In this document: positions 30,060 through 41,800 of the stretch, piece after piece
How positions within the stretch are numbered: position 1 is the stretch's first letter
How the letters are laid out: every line of letters starts with the position of its first letter
Origin: Aurantiochytrium sp. KH105
Lineage: Eukaryota; Sar; Bigyra; Thraustochytrida; Thraustochytriidae
Assembly: GCA_003116975.1 (NCBI GenBank)
Contig: BGKB01000006.1
Coordinates: forward strand, 248,001-312,000
Direction of reading: 5' to 3'
DNA length: 64,000 bases
Notes under the pieces: generated by a model
The model's database searches: none
What the model was told of the DNA's origin: nothing
The model's input: only the letters and a program-made list of their open reading frames with translations
Translations under genes and position numbers: made by a program

Positions 30060-32516
30060 TCAATCTTCCTCGTCTGTCGCAGCGAAGCTTGCCTTGGCCT
30101 TTTCCTGCTTTAAGAAAGTCTGCAGCTGGGCAAGGCGCTTGTCAATGTCATCCATCTCCACAGACGTGTCGACCGTGTGTGTGTTGGTCAGCGCCGACTC
30201 ATTGACTGTGCCATTCCCCAGACCCTGGGCGCCAGAACCAGCAGTCGCGTCAGCGCCATTGGCGTGCATCATAAAGCCCGACTTTTGGGCGCCTGCAGAA
30301 CGAGGGCGCGAGCCCGAGGACGCCCCAGAGGTCTGCGATCGCGCAGATGTCGGACGTTGTCCAGCAATGGGAGGACGCGCCTTTGCGCCGTTCGCGGGCG
30401 ACGCGGACTTGGCAGAGCGCGGTGTGGCGCGCTGTTTCCCCACTAGTGGCTTTCGTTTGGCAGAGGCTGAGGACGTGCGGCTCGAACGCGATGCCTTCGA
30501 CATACGGGACGCGCGCGAACCCTGCGACCCTCGCGATCCAGATGAAATTCTCGACGTATTCGAGTCCCCCGACATGTATCCTGACGTGTTGAGCTTGAGA
30601 CGGCGCGCGACCCCCGCGCGCTTGCTCCTCGTCGCACCTGCTCCTGAGCCTTGAGATGGCGTTCCCGGTCGCGGAGCACGTGATCTCGGTGAAGGACTTT
30701 GACGTCGCAACGCCCCTGCGTTGCGATTTCTTGGTGTTGTGGGCCTCGATCCACGTTTGCGAGCTTGCTCAATCCGTTTCTGTCTCGCCTCTTTGTCCCG
30801 CTGATATGCAGTCGGGTCAAAGCGAGGACTTTTAGAACGTGTGCGGCGGGGCGAACTTGCCCCTGCTACCCCTGCCGCTGACCTTGCGCCAACGCGGCGA
30901 GACGTCGTGCCCATGGTTGTCCTCGAAGTTGGTGCTTTGGTTCGTGTTCGGGCGTCTCCACTGCCCCGGGATCCTCCGCTGCTAAGCGAGCGGGCGCCGC
31001 GGGATCTCGCGCCAGCAGAGCGAGACCGCGCGCGACCTCTTGCACCCAGGTTCGTTTTGCTCGATGCTGCCGCGGTCCTTGTGCGTGCACGTGCTGCAGC
31101 AGTTGAGCGTGTCACCCCCCGGGTGCCCGAAGTCGAGACACCACTCTGGTTGTCTTTGACCCGCGAGCGGAGCTGACGGTTGCTGGTGCGAAGCCTGTTG
31201 AGCTCTTGCAGCGCATTTTCCAGTTCGCGCTTGCGGCGATCTTGGACGCGTTTGTGCGACTCACGCTCCTTCTCGAGCGCTTGTTCGAGCGAGGCGACCT
31301 TCTCGCGTAACACTCTGTTTTCTTTGTTTACGGCCAGAGTTTGTTGATCCAGGGACCGCGAAGTCTGGCGTTCTTCAGCCATGACGGCGTCAAGTTCGCC
31401 GCGCAAGCCTTCTATCTCTTCTTCAAGAACCTCTCTCTCGGCAAGCCACTGCTCGCGTTCCTCCTCCAGCTGGTGTTGGACCTCCTCGCTCATTGCTGTT
31501 ACGGCCTTGGACTTTCGCTTCAGGGCCTTGTTCTTGCGCAGCAACTCCCGAAGCCGTTCATTTTCTTCTTGTAGCTCTGCGATGCGCTCGTCCGTGTCTG
31601 CACCGGCTGCTGCCATGACTGACTCTACGCGCATATCCTCGTCTTGAGGGCCCCCGCGTGGAGAAGCATGAAGCCTCCGAATGGTTCGCAGTAGCATCTC
31701 CGGTGTCGGCGCCGTGCAAGGCGCGAGCGGCAACGGGTAGTGCACGCGATCAAATTGTGTTACAAAGGTCACGATCAGGTATCGCTTGCCGGGCCCGCCG
31801 GTGCCAGGACGACCCGCTGGATGCTGAAGACTCTGGCTCTGGTGCGAAGGGCTTGCCCCCCCGCCGCGCAGTTGCCGAGCCTTGAGCATTTCCAGATCCT
31901 GAAGCGTTAGAATGTCAGCGTACAAAGAGTCTGAAGGGTCCGTCATGGCAGCGAGAAGCATCTTGCAAAATACCGTGAATCGCTTGAAGTTTCCGGTCTT
32001 GCGGGTGATACCCTCGACATCTGCGAGAGTAGAGCAGGCAAATTGATTGTTTGTTTCCCGAGCGTGTTAGTGCTGTCATTCACTTCATGTCATGTCTATT
32101 CATGTCGCAATCAATCCTCGCATGCGGAAAAAGATCAAACTCACATTTGGTGTCAAGTTCACTGTACCAGCGTTGGTCTGCGGTATGCATGTCCTCGAGG
32201 TCCATGACGAGCTTCCCATCGCGATCGGCCCACGAAAGCACGTAATCAACGCTGCCAAAGAACTACTTGTCAGTTTTCTATCCTGTTCTTCCACCCATCG
32301 ACCCGATCATCCCTACACACCGAAACAAATGCACAAATGCTGGGTGGCTGGCTGCGTGGCTGGCTGCGTGGCTGGCCAGGTCGAGGTCTACGTGCCGTCT
32401 GTCGTGCGTCCCAGTTTGCTACTTCTCGCAGTTGTTTCTTCACCGTCTTCGTCTTCTCTTCTGCCGCTCGCTTCTCGCACGTACCCATGAAAACTCGTGG
32501 CCACAGAGTGATCCAT
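30060..32516 (-). CDS. CCDC61 / VFL3-like centriole and basal-body protein
   Basis: I assemble three exons on the minus strand: 32516-32485 (32 bp), 32251-32145 and 32020-30060. Introns of 233 and 124 bp have donors GTACGT and GTGAGT and acceptors GCAG. The spliced frame is continuous for 699 aa and starts MDHSVATSFHGVDYVLSW. It reproduces the XRCC4-like head of CCDC61: the MTADQ-like HTADQRW, KTGNFKRFTVFCKML, then LTLQDLEMLKAR and KRYLIVTFVTQFDRVHYPLPL. A long coiled coil follows (about residues 195-345), then a basic, Arg/Ser/Thr-rich microtubule-binding-like tail. CCDC61 (VFL3 in Chlamydomonas) is needed for basal-body orientation and assembly. The long exon alone lacks the head start, so the two small exons are essential. 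It is divergent from the CREG gene. Confidence 0.9.
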
Positions 32517-33440
32517 CGCAAGCGCTTCGCGGGCGCCTCCAGGACTACTTTGCTCGCCAGCTCGCTCGCCTCTCCCCGCGCGAGCGCGCGCTCCCTCGCG
32601 TGCGCGTCCCCCTCGAGGCGGTTTTTCCCTCGGCCCTGCTCTTGAAAAGCTTCGGCCCCTCTCCCCGCGACGGGCGCGCAGGCCAGGCCGGGCGACGGCG
32701 ATCCGGGCGCGCGCACGGGCTCGCGCGCGGGAGGAGGACCGCGCCCGCGGCCACGCCGCGCGAGCGGCTCTCGCTTCGCGCTTCGCGCGTGCGTGCGGCG
32801 CGGGGGCGTGGGCTCGGGCTCGGGCTCTGCCTGCTCCGCTCGAGGCCCGAGCGGTTGCGCCGCCCTCGAGCGCGCGCAGCCGGCTCGCTCGCGCGCCGCC
32901 GCGCGCTCAAGGCCCGCTCGCGCGCCGCGCGCGACGCCCCAGCCGCGTCCCCTTTCCTCCCCGCTCCGCTCCGCCTCTCTCCGCGCCGCCGCGTTGCAGC
33001 GCGCTGCTCCCGCTGCGGCCGCTGCGCGCGGCGGGGCGACGGCCCCGGGGACCTGCGATGCGCGGCCGTTGGCCGCGCAGCGACGCCTTCCTGCTGGGAA
33101 CAGGTCGGGGTCCTGACTGCTGTAACTTCGTCCCGCCGAATACAATCGTCTTTAAGGTATAAGTAGTTAGGTACTAAGTAGTAGTTAGGTTAGGATGCGC
33201 AAAAGCGGAGGCGAAGAACTGTCTCCGGCCTCGACTCGGGTCGCGACGCAAACCGCAAACGCGAGCGAGCGCAGCAGGGACGCAGAGCAAGCGCCTCCTC
33301 GTGCGCGCGCGCGCTCGCTGGTCGGAGAACGAGCCTGCGGCCGAGGGAGAGGTCGAGGCGAGGCGAGGCCGGGGAGCAAGATATCATCTATCTTTGCGAC
33401 GTTAACGACGACGACGACGACGAAGCAGCTGAGAAAGACG
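32517..33440. other. Divergent promoter region of CCDC61 and CREG genes
   Basis: 924 bp, extremely GC-rich in the middle (about 32540-33110), with short TTAGGT/TAAGTAG repeats near 33155-33195. Arginine-rich frames here are compositional. No gene is seen. Confidence 0.65.
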
Positions 33441-34206
33441 ATGAAGATGGGCGGAAGCGCGCTGGCCCTCCTCGTGGGAATCCTCGCCGTCGTTGCCCCA
33501 TGCGCGGAGGCGTCTCCGCAACCGCCGTCGCAACCGAGCCGCAAAGACTACGCTGCGGCGGCGCGGTGGCTCCTCTGCGCGAGCGACCACGGCATCATGG
33601 CTACGGACGGCGGAGTGGTGAACGCCGACCTGCGCAAGGACTCAAGCACGTCCGCATCCATCCCGTTCGGCAATGTTGTTGCTTTCGCAGACGGAAATGT
33701 GGAGCACAATCGTATCGTGAACTGCACGGGCGAACCTTATTTCTACCTCACCAAGCTTGATGCCACGCAACAGGATCTTGAAGGAAATTCCTGGGCGACG
33801 CTCGCTATGTCCATGGCGGACCTGCGCTATTCTTCCCATGCGCCGTGCTCTCTCGTTAATGCCGAATCCCCGTTGTGTTGGCGTCTTAACCTCGTCGGCA
33901 AGGTCTCGCACGTCGGAGAGAATGAAAAGGAGCGCGCTCGACACTCCCTCTTCTCGCGCCATCCGGAGATGAAGTTCTGGCCCAGCGATCACGAATTCCA
34001 GATCTTCAAGATGCAGGTCAGCAAGGTCTTTCTCATTGTAAGTTTGTCAATCGACGCCTCCGGCTCCGTTCACGCGATTCTAACTGACGTTCGTGTTACT
34101 CGTTGCTTGATAGGATTTCTTTGGCGGAGCTCCCAACATCCCAATCGAGGACTACATGAACGTGGTGCTGGACGACAAGTCCGCGACGACGCTCGCCCCG
34201 CAATAG
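33441..34206 (+). CDS. CREG-family secreted glycoprotein
   Basis: Two exons, 33441-34037 and 34114-34206. The 76-bp intron has donor GTAAGT and acceptor ATAG, and splicing gives 229 aa. The start is the ATG opening a clear signal peptide (MKMGGSALALLVGILAVVAP, cleavage near CAEA-SP). The upstream in-frame extension is Arg-rich leader, not protein-like. Family landmarks of the flavin-reductase-like beta barrel are present: IPFGNVVAFADG, PYFYLTKLDATQQDL, SPLCWRLNLVGKV, LFSRHPEMKFWPSDH, and DFFGGAPNIPIEDY in exon 2. CREG proteins are secreted or lysosomal glycoproteins without demonstrated catalysis. An N-linked site (NCT) lies in the middle. Without splicing the frame runs on into nonsense to 34409. 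Confidence 0.92.
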
Positions 34207-34372
34207 GCCCGGGCCCAGGCTCAGGCCCAGGCCCAGCTTTCTCAAGTAGAGGCTTGCAATGTTTATACGTACAACGCTCACTATCAACTTCAAATTTTCA
34301 ATCTAAAACCTCATGTTCTACCTTGGTGTACGCGCGCAATTTCCCTGTTGACGCCGTCCAAGTATTGGACTT

Positions 34373-37300
34373 TCATCCCCTTGCACCAAGCTTGCGTGTA
34401 TCGCGTTGATCGTGGTCGCGGTTCCAGAATGAGTAAACAATGTATGAGAAAAGTCCGAGCACGAGCAGGACCACCGCCGTCACAGCAATAGTCATGGACT
34501 CCTCGCGTGGAGTGAGAGGAGGTTCCTCTACGTACACGTGAATGTACGTCTTCAGATCACAGAAGCTAATTGGATCCTGAATGGTCACTTCGAAATGATA
34601 CAATCCCTCCCCAACGAATAAAATTGCATCGTACTCGAACGGATTGAAGCCAAACGTCTCGATTGTTGATGTTACACCGCACTCCGTGGTGTCGTAGGCA
34701 CTGGCATTCGTGCAAAAATCTTGCCGCCCATTGACATCGCGTATCTGATACGTGGAGTTGAGCGCGCGCGTCTCTTCAGACCCTAATACAAACGACGGAA
34801 CAAAGTATTCCGAGTACAGCATTCTTTGGACCTTTACAATGCAATCTGAGACCTCGGGCCCGCGCTTCGCATCATCAAGATCGTCAAATCTAGCGCAGTC
34901 ACAGTCAGAGTGGTCACTCGCATTCGCACACAACCCAAACTGCGCCGAATCCCGGGAAACTTGGTACCAGTTCATGTACAGAGGCTGCGAGGGGTCAGCG
35001 TTATACACATTTGGAGAGAGTGGGATACCCTTGCCACGCTCGGAAGGTGGTCGGTAATTCACGGGAAGGTCTATGTACTCGGCGTCTTCACCCGGCACGT
35101 AGAGGAAATCCTTTGTCAACGGACATGCAATAAAGAGCCGTGCTACAGACTCAAAATTGTTGGGATCGCATGCCAGATTGACATTTGTGCCACTCATGAG
35201 TACCGTCGTGACACTTGAGGTAATCACCCCACTCGGTTCAACGAGCACCAAAAAGGAGTGCGTGCCGCTGGTAAAGTCCGTTGTAAAGTCCTCACTCGGG
35301 TGCACGCTCTCGTACGTCGCAAATGTTGCAGAGGTGATTTTCGTGGACCACGCTGTCGGCGAAAATCCTGGATCAATAAAGTGATGAACATGCGCAGTCG
35401 TGAGCGATGGTCTCACGCGCAAGATTCGAATCAGATCCTCATCCCCTGAAGCCATCCAAAACGAGTTGTCACCTTGGACCGACTCCACCGCTCGATTCTT
35501 CTCTGCATGCTGGTCCGCGATAAGTCCACCCCAGTAAAAGATATCATACTTGTCAAGCGTCCGCACCGATGGACTTGAGATGGACGGGTAGATCTGCAAA
35601 GCAGGCAAAGGGCACGAGGGAAAACGTAGCCGTAAATTGGCAGAGGCGAGCGTTGTCCACTGCGAGCTTCCAATCAGAACTTGCGTGCTGGCGTCCGCGG
35701 TCGGAGGAAACTCTCCAAACGCGCAATATGCAATACCGGCGGTGTCATTCGTGACGCCAGAGAGAAGCGCCAGCGTCACACTGCCTTGTCTCGCAGAGAG
35801 AAAGATCGTTCTGCCGGCTGTAAGCGATGCTAAACAAGAGTTCTCCTCGCTGCTTCCGGGCTCTGTTGCGCTCAGCGCAACACTCAGCGGCGGTCTTGTT
35901 TCCCCCTTGTTGCAAACCGACGACAGCGCTTGCGAAGCAGTTATCTGAAGTGCACACGGCTGCTCGTCGATGCTCAACGTCTCTCCAACCTCTGCGGCCG
36001 TTTTGGCAAAGGCTATGCCCGTGCTCAGGTCGACGTCGTAAATGTTCGCTTGCAATGGTTGCACGATCATTCCTTCATGCTGCGTCCGAAAACACTGATC
36101 CATCAACTGACCGCTTGCTGTATCAATGCAGCCGACAGCGATTCTCGACCCGTGCAAAGAAGAGATGACCCATTGAAAATCATCTGCGCGCTCCGAGAAC
36201 ACCTCGAACTGAAGTTTGATGGGGACATCAAAGCGCTCAACTTGGCCCAAGGCGGATCGCCGGACCCAGTACGGTACGTTATCAGCGCTCAGCTGCACCA
36301 GCTTGTCAGTGCCGAGGCTATTGTAGAGTGGAATGAGACCCTTGACGTGAATTTTGCCAAAGAATACACGCCCGCGTGTTGTTTGCACCAAAAAGGCGCC
36401 TTTACTTGCTGAGCTAATTGGACAACCCACGATTTCCTCGTCGTCATCAAGCTGAAGAACAGGATCAAAGTGATGAGCGCCATCGAAGCTGATCCAGAGG
36501 CTGTGGCCGTAGGCAAAGACTCCCAGACCAGTATTGTGTGCGCACATACCACGAAGCTCCGCACCGTCGGGAAATACGTAACCCATGTTTGGCTTCAAAA
36601 CGGTGCTACCATCGTCAAGCTCTTCGTAACACATTGGCTTCTCCATTGGAGTTGCCTCGCCATCGCACATCGTGCCCACGAAGTTAATGTGGGGCTCCGA
36701 ATTGGATCGATAGAGCATGAGCACCATACGTGGTTCGACGGTGCAATACATGGCAGAGAGAAGCTCGTGCCCATCACGAGACACAAAAGGTTCGACCAAA
36801 TACTGGAGATTCTTGAATGTAAATGCCTTTCCGCCCGTCAACTCGTCTGTCGTGACCTCAAGCAGCTCAGCCACGCTATCCTGTTTCAAGAAAACACGTC
36901 GATGCAAGCTGTGCGATTCAACTGAGGTCGATGATGGGGAGAGCTCTCCATGGCAGTGAGTACCCGCGGTAATTCGCCATGACCCTGTTCGAGGTAGGAT
37001 GTGAGCTTGGGCGCCGAACGCTCCAAACTCGACGGCCACAAGTCCCTCCGTTGTGGTCAGTAGAACAGTGTCGTCGGCGAGAAATGCAAGATCCATCACG
37101 GCAAGGTTTCCACACTCGAGCACCTGGCAAAGCTGCTGGCTTGTATAAACACCTTCAGTCCATGCCGGTATCGATCCCACATCAAATGCACGAAAGTTGC
37201 GCATTGCGTCATACGAAATGGTGATTGTCCCTGGCACATTTGCATCGTTGTCGATTGTTGCCATTACGTTTGGCATGCATGGCAGGCTCGCGGTCAAGTG

Positions 37301-38305
37301 CATCACAGCTCTTGATGCAGGAAGCGAAAGAGCCATTGGAGCATACGATGTATTGCGCGTCACACCTATGAAAGTTTTCGCGAGTGGACTCACGATGACT
37401 GGAACTTTTGTGGCAAGGACACCGCACTCCCCGTTCAGCGCAATGTGCGACGAAGATTCAACGCTCAACCAAGCTGATCCCGTCCACTCCTTTGCCTGAA
37501 GCTCAATCAGCCACCCCCCTTCAACAGGTTGCGCTCTCGTGCACTGCTCATTGACTTCGTCGTCTTCATTCCAACACTCGAACGTTTCGTTGTACAAGAA
37601 GCCTGCGACAGTAAGGGCTTCTTCAGAACGTATCCGGACGATTGGCGCTTCCCCAATGCTGAGAAGCTCGCGGGTTATCTCGTCGTCTTCGATTCCCATC
37701 ATTACTGTCTCGCCCGCACTTCGCAGGAACCGGGCTGCGAGGCGCAAGGTGCCCGTCGAACTCGGAACCAGTGTGTCGCCCTCCACTGGGTAAAATTCGA
37801 TGCAGTTTTGTGCTTTTTCCTCCACGTGAACCTCTGAAATAAATTCGTCTTCAAGCGTCCCATTGATGCTGTACAGCTGTGCTGTCACCTCAAATGTTCC
37901 AGCTTGAGTGAAGGTCGAGGTCAAAGTGCCATCATTTTCAGAGTTAATGGCAGTCGCATTGCCAACAAGCGTTTCGCCAATGAAGAGCGAGACGAAAAGC
38001 AACTCATCTACGTCTACACTGCTACTTGCGGTATCAACCACCCAATGGACGAGTTCATCGACGTGCAAGCTAGACCTCTGACTTGATTTGTGTGCTGTCG
38101 CATATATTCCCGAGATCTGCGCTGCGATTGCCATTTGCATGTGCAGACCAAAGACCATCACAAGAGCCCCAAGCGCTGCTGTAGTCCATGGCCTCGTCGC
38201 TTTCTCATGAATCCTCGCATTCTTGCCTTCCCCGCGCCGCTGCTCGCACCTCGAGCAAGTTTTCTCTGGAGTCCTCCCCGGGGCTCCTCGTCGCGATGCT
38301 CCCAT
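34373..38305 (-). CDS. CatSper auxiliary subunit, delta/epsilon type
   Basis: A 1310-aa membrane protein. The C-terminal third matches CATSPERD/CATSPERE: LPVNYRPPSERGKGIPL, NVYNADPSQPLY, a Cys-rich SDCDCARF segment, SFCDLKTYIHVYVEE, then one transmembrane helix (about 1270-1292) and a short basic tail. The N-terminal two thirds are beta-strand-rich, consistent with the extracellular propeller and Ig-like domains of the family. I start at the first ATG in frame (38305); a hydrophobic stretch at about residues 42-62 would be the signal sequence. CatSper subunits sit over the sperm-flagellar calcium channel in animals, and homologues occur in flagellated protists. The frame is uninterrupted. It is convergent with CREG (166 bp between stops) and divergent from the FERM-Sfi1 gene. 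Confidence 0.85.
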   Translation of the reverse strand: MGASRRGAPGRTPEKTCSRCEQRRGEGKNARIHEKATRPWTTAALGALVMVFGLHMQMAIAAQISGIYATAHKSSQRSSLHVDELVHWVVDTASSSVDVDELLFVSLFIGETLVGNATAINSENDGTLTSTFTQAGTFEVTAQLYSINGTLEDEFISEVHVEEKAQNCIEFYPVEGDTLVPSSTGTLRLAARFLRSAGETVMMGIEDDEITRELLSIGEAPIVRIRSEEALTVAGFLYNETFECWNEDDEVNEQCTRAQPVEGGWLIELQAKEWTGSAWLSVESSSHIALNGECGVLATKVPVIVSPLAKTFIGVTRNTSYAPMALSLPASRAVMHLTASLPCMPNVMATIDNDANVPGTITISYDAMRNFRAFDVGSIPAWTEGVYTSQQLCQVLECGNLAVMDLAFLADDTVLLTTTEGLVAVEFGAFGAQAHILPRTGSWRITAGTHCHGELSPSSTSVESHSLHRRVFLKQDSVAELLEVTTDELTGGKAFTFKNLQYLVEPFVSRDGHELLSAMYCTVEPRMVLMLYRSNSEPHINFVGTMCDGEATPMEKPMCYEELDDGSTVLKPNMGYVFPDGAELRGMCAHNTGLGVFAYGHSLWISFDGAHHFDPVLQLDDDEEIVGCPISSASKGAFLVQTTRGRVFFGKIHVKGLIPLYNSLGTDKLVQLSADNVPYWVRRSALGQVERFDVPIKLQFEVFSERADDFQWVISSLHGSRIAVGCIDTASGQLMDQCFRTQHEGMIVQPLQANIYDVDLSTGIAFAKTAAEVGETLSIDEQPCALQITASQALSSVCNKGETRPPLSVALSATEPGSSEENSCLASLTAGRTIFLSARQGSVTLALLSGVTNDTAGIAYCAFGEFPPTADASTQVLIGSSQWTTLASANLRLRFPSCPLPALQIYPSISSPSVRTLDKYDIFYWGGLIADQHAEKNRAVESVQGDNSFWMASGDEDLIRILRVRPSLTTAHVHHFIDPGFSPTAWSTKITSATFATYESVHPSEDFTTDFTSGTHSFLVLVEPSGVITSSVTTVLMSGTNVNLACDPNNFESVARLFIACPLTKDFLYVPGEDAEYIDLPVNYRPPSERGKGIPLSPNVYNADPSQPLYMNWYQVSRDSAQFGLCANASDHSDCDCARFDDLDDAKRGPEVSDCIVKVQRMLYSEYFVPSFVLGSEETRALNSTYQIRDVNGRQDFCTNASAYDTTECGVTSTIETFGFNPFEYDAILFVGEGLYHFEVTIQDPISFCDLKTYIHVYVEEPPLTPREESMTIAVTAVVLLVLGLFSYIVYSFWNRDHDQRDTRKLGARG

Positions 38306-38839
38306 CTCGCTGCGAGCGTCCGTTTCTGCCCCCGCGAACACAGCGCGGACTTGTCACCGCCCCTGCGGGCTTTGCTCTTCGCCCGCCGCTGCAGTAGCTG
38401 CAGCGAAAGCGCGCCAGCGTGAAAACTCTGCGCTTCCGCGCCTCGCGCGCCTGCTCGCGCGCTCGCTGGCTTGATGTTTGCCACGGGCGCTTCCGTTAGA
38501 GGCCGTTGGGCTGGCAGCCTTAGCTGGCCTTATCATAAATAACAGTGTGCCTGATCGATGCGAGAACACCAAGTTGGGACACACGGGTCATCCATCGGCG
38601 ATCGTCCATCGGCATCATTCACAGAGCGAGAGAAACGAAAACGCTTGTCTGCATGCTGCTGGCTGCATGCTTGCCTGTGGCGAGACCAGGCAGGGCCAAG
38701 AGAAAGAGCAAGGTGGACGGGGACGGGCAGCGAGAAACCAGGGCTCTCGGTTGCACAGAGAGAAGACAACCTGTCTTGGCCAACGCGAGGCAAGACAAGG
38801 TGAGGCGCGGCGGAGCTTGTGTTCAAGGCAGTCGCAGCC
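38306..38839. promoter_or_regulatory. 534-bp shared divergent promoter region, CatSper subunit and FERM-Sfi1 gene
   Basis: Two start codons face away from each other across this spacer. It is GC-rich near the CatSper start and more mixed toward 38540-38800. No TATA box or X-box-like palindrome was recognised. Confidence 0.45.
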
Positions 38840-41800
38840 ATGGACGAGGCACGCGTGCTGTTGGGCCCGTGCGGCTGGAGACCTGCGCCGCGCCGCGCGC
38901 CGTCCCAGCTGCAGCGAACGGCGTCAGGTCTTCGAGTGAAAAGGCGGACGAGAAACACCGAGGAGACCGCGGCGACGCGCTGGGCCTACGTTGCGGACGT
39001 GCAGGTGGACCTAGGCTGGGAGGCCTGCGCTCGTCGGCATCGAGATGATGATGGGGATGGAAACATGGATTCGAGAATGTTCGAAATGCAGTACGATATG
39101 GCGTGGATGAGTCACGAGGACGAAAGCAAGATGATGTGCGTCCAGGACGTGCTTGAGGCGGTGTGCGCATTTGTCTATGGACCAGACTACGATAGCGAAG
39201 CGCTTGTGCGCGCAGGGCTCTACCGGGAGAGAGACGGTGTGATGCATCTTTTGCCCCTTGATCTTCGGTTCGTTGATTGCATGCGAGCCTTTTCTGTGGG
39301 CGCAAGGCTCGTCTTTCGCGAGCACGGCTTTGCACAATTGGTGCGGCCCTACATGCAGGCGAGTCCCGACGCCGCACGAGCCGAATTGCAGTTTCGGGAA
39401 GCGCTCTTTCGTCTGCAGCAGGGTCACTTCCGAGCATCAAGCATAATTCATGCTGGTGAACTGCTCGCCTTGGCATATTTAGGCATGACCTGCGAAACAG
39501 ACCTCGTATCCCCGGAAGAGGCTGCCGGTACGCTCTGTGCATTTGCGGCAGACTTCAAGCCGGAGGCCCTTTGCGGTCGCGCGGGTCTTCCCGCGGTTAT
39601 TTCGCAAGCTCTTGGATCCTACGGAGAGCTGACGCAGCGATGGCAAAACGTGGACAGTCGAAAAGCAGCCTTTGTGAGAACGGTCCGGAAACTCTTTGCG
39701 TCACTTTGGGAAGCAGACTTTTTCTGCGCCGATCGAGTACATACAAGTGCGCCACCATTATCTTCGCCAAAACACTCAAAGCAACGTCCAAGGCGAAGAG
39801 CAAGCTCACAGGCAGCGCACGAGCCAGTAGCAGATTGCAATGTTACATTTTCGAGTGCTCCCTTTGTGTCAGCTGAGACGAGCAACCATATCTACAATGG
39901 GGAATCCGACATTAATGCTGCAGGTGCAAGGAGGGAGAAATTCGGGCCCTTGCCGGCTCATGTAGAATGGTTTGCAGTGAACTTTTCAGGGATCCACGTG
40001 TGCATGACACAGGATCGAGGGCATACGTATCCCCTCAAGTCTGTGCAGTCCTGGTCTTCGTCTGCAGATGGAACTGTGCTCGCGCTTGCTATGGCTGACG
40101 GGCGAGTGATTCATCTTGCCGGAATCCCCGACCGTGGTGCCGAGACTGCAGCAACGCTCATTGGCCTCTATGTTGACGCTTCGAACGCTGCTTGGATCTC
40201 TGCAAATGGCATTCGTCGAATCTTGACAACATTGCGCGGCGTGCCTCTTTCCACTGTCTGTCGCACTGATGTCTGTGTTTACTGGCCCGAGATTAACCCC
40301 GCACCGACACAGGAGATGCCACAACACATTAAATCATGCGATGCGCGAGGTCAAAAGGAGAAGACAGAGACAGACAAAAGGAGCTTTGAAACTCTTGCGC
40401 AAGCGCCGGAGGATCCAGCTCTTGCTGCTCAGACTTCAAGCGCAGTTAATTTGCGTCACGCCGAGCCATGTTCACATTCCCCTGGAGTGGCTTCCTCGAG
40501 TGCTGCATCATCGTTTGAGTTAATGGCAGACTGCGAGGCGGAAGAGCTCGTCTTGAGCTCCGTCAGCTCTTCTTCCCTTGCAGAGTCACGTTGGAGTGCG
40601 TTGAGGCAATCAATGCTGAGATCTTTGTTGCGCAAGACGAGACGACAATACCTTGCTCGCTCATTGCGTCTGTGGAGAGCGGCAGCGCAACAGAATGTTC
40701 CGGTGGCTCAGGTTCAGGCAGGGTTTGAGCTACGAGATGCGCGCAGAACAGGCGGTGCAGCACGTCTTTGGATTCTTTGGTGCAGACACATGCAGCGAGG
40801 ACTTACTGCAGCGTGGCGAACATGGACGCAGCAAGCTAGACAGCGCTCTACTCGCACTCACCACACACGGCCAGCCTCACAAGAGCAAATGGATCTGCCT
40901 GCGCCATGTGCAGATGACCAATCTACAACGCCGTCGCCGCACGGTCGAGCGGACATTGCGTTTCGACGCTGGAAGCTGCATACAATGATTTGCAAAAAAG
41001 AGTGGCGAGTGCTTTTCATTGCTTGGGATCGCTGGACAATGAATGCGCAATTGCGACGTCAGCTCCGCCGTTTGAGCCAGGGTTGGTCAACGTGCCGCTT
41101 GAGTACTGCCTTTGCAACATGGAAGACGCAAATCGAGGTCCGAGAGGCTGCGCATTCGTTGCAGGACGTTCTTTCGCGCGCGTTGAATCAAGTGCGCAAG
41201 CAGCGAGGTATGAAGTGCTGGAAGCAGTTTGTCATGGTGCAAATGATGAAGCAAGGTGTTGCGCTGGAGGCGCTGAGTCGTTTTGAGTCGCAGTACGCAC
41301 TGCGTCAGGCCTGGGACCGCTTCTTATGCGCCTACGCATCGAGCAATGCATCCATATTTACCCGCCTCGTACACCAGGCCATGCGGCGCCAGCGTTTGTT
41401 GGCGCGGTTTTCTCAGTGGAAGCGCTTTGTCATGTTTCGCGCCGCAGAGGAGTCATATGCAATCAGCACAATTTCTGACATCTTCTCGCGGTACCTTGCG
41501 CAGTACACAAGCGCCTCTTTACGCGAGCATTTCCATCGCTGGCGACGCTGGACAGCGCTGGTGTCCTTGCAGCATGCGCTTGCATCGGGACTTCGACGCA
41601 CGACACTTCTTCGCGGCTTGAGTGCGTGGAAACGTTTTGTGATGGCCCGGACGATCGAGACCTCATACGGCGCGAGCTTGATCGCTGAGGCGCTCGAGTC
41701 TTGCATGCTTCGCACCAGAACTATGGCGCTGACACGATGTCTCGCAAGATGGCGCGAGTGGGCGCGAGCTAGCACGATGGACGTGACGCTCTCGACTGTA

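Noticed and set aside
32270-33145. 291-aa Arg/Ala-rich minus-strand frame upstream of CCDC61
   Set aside because: Composition follows GC content, and it is incompatible with the spliced CCDC61 start at 32516.
33195-34409. 404-aa unspliced CREG frame
   Set aside because: The upstream 82 codons are Arg-rich leader before a clear signal peptide, and the tail after 34037 is intron and out-of-frame exon 2.
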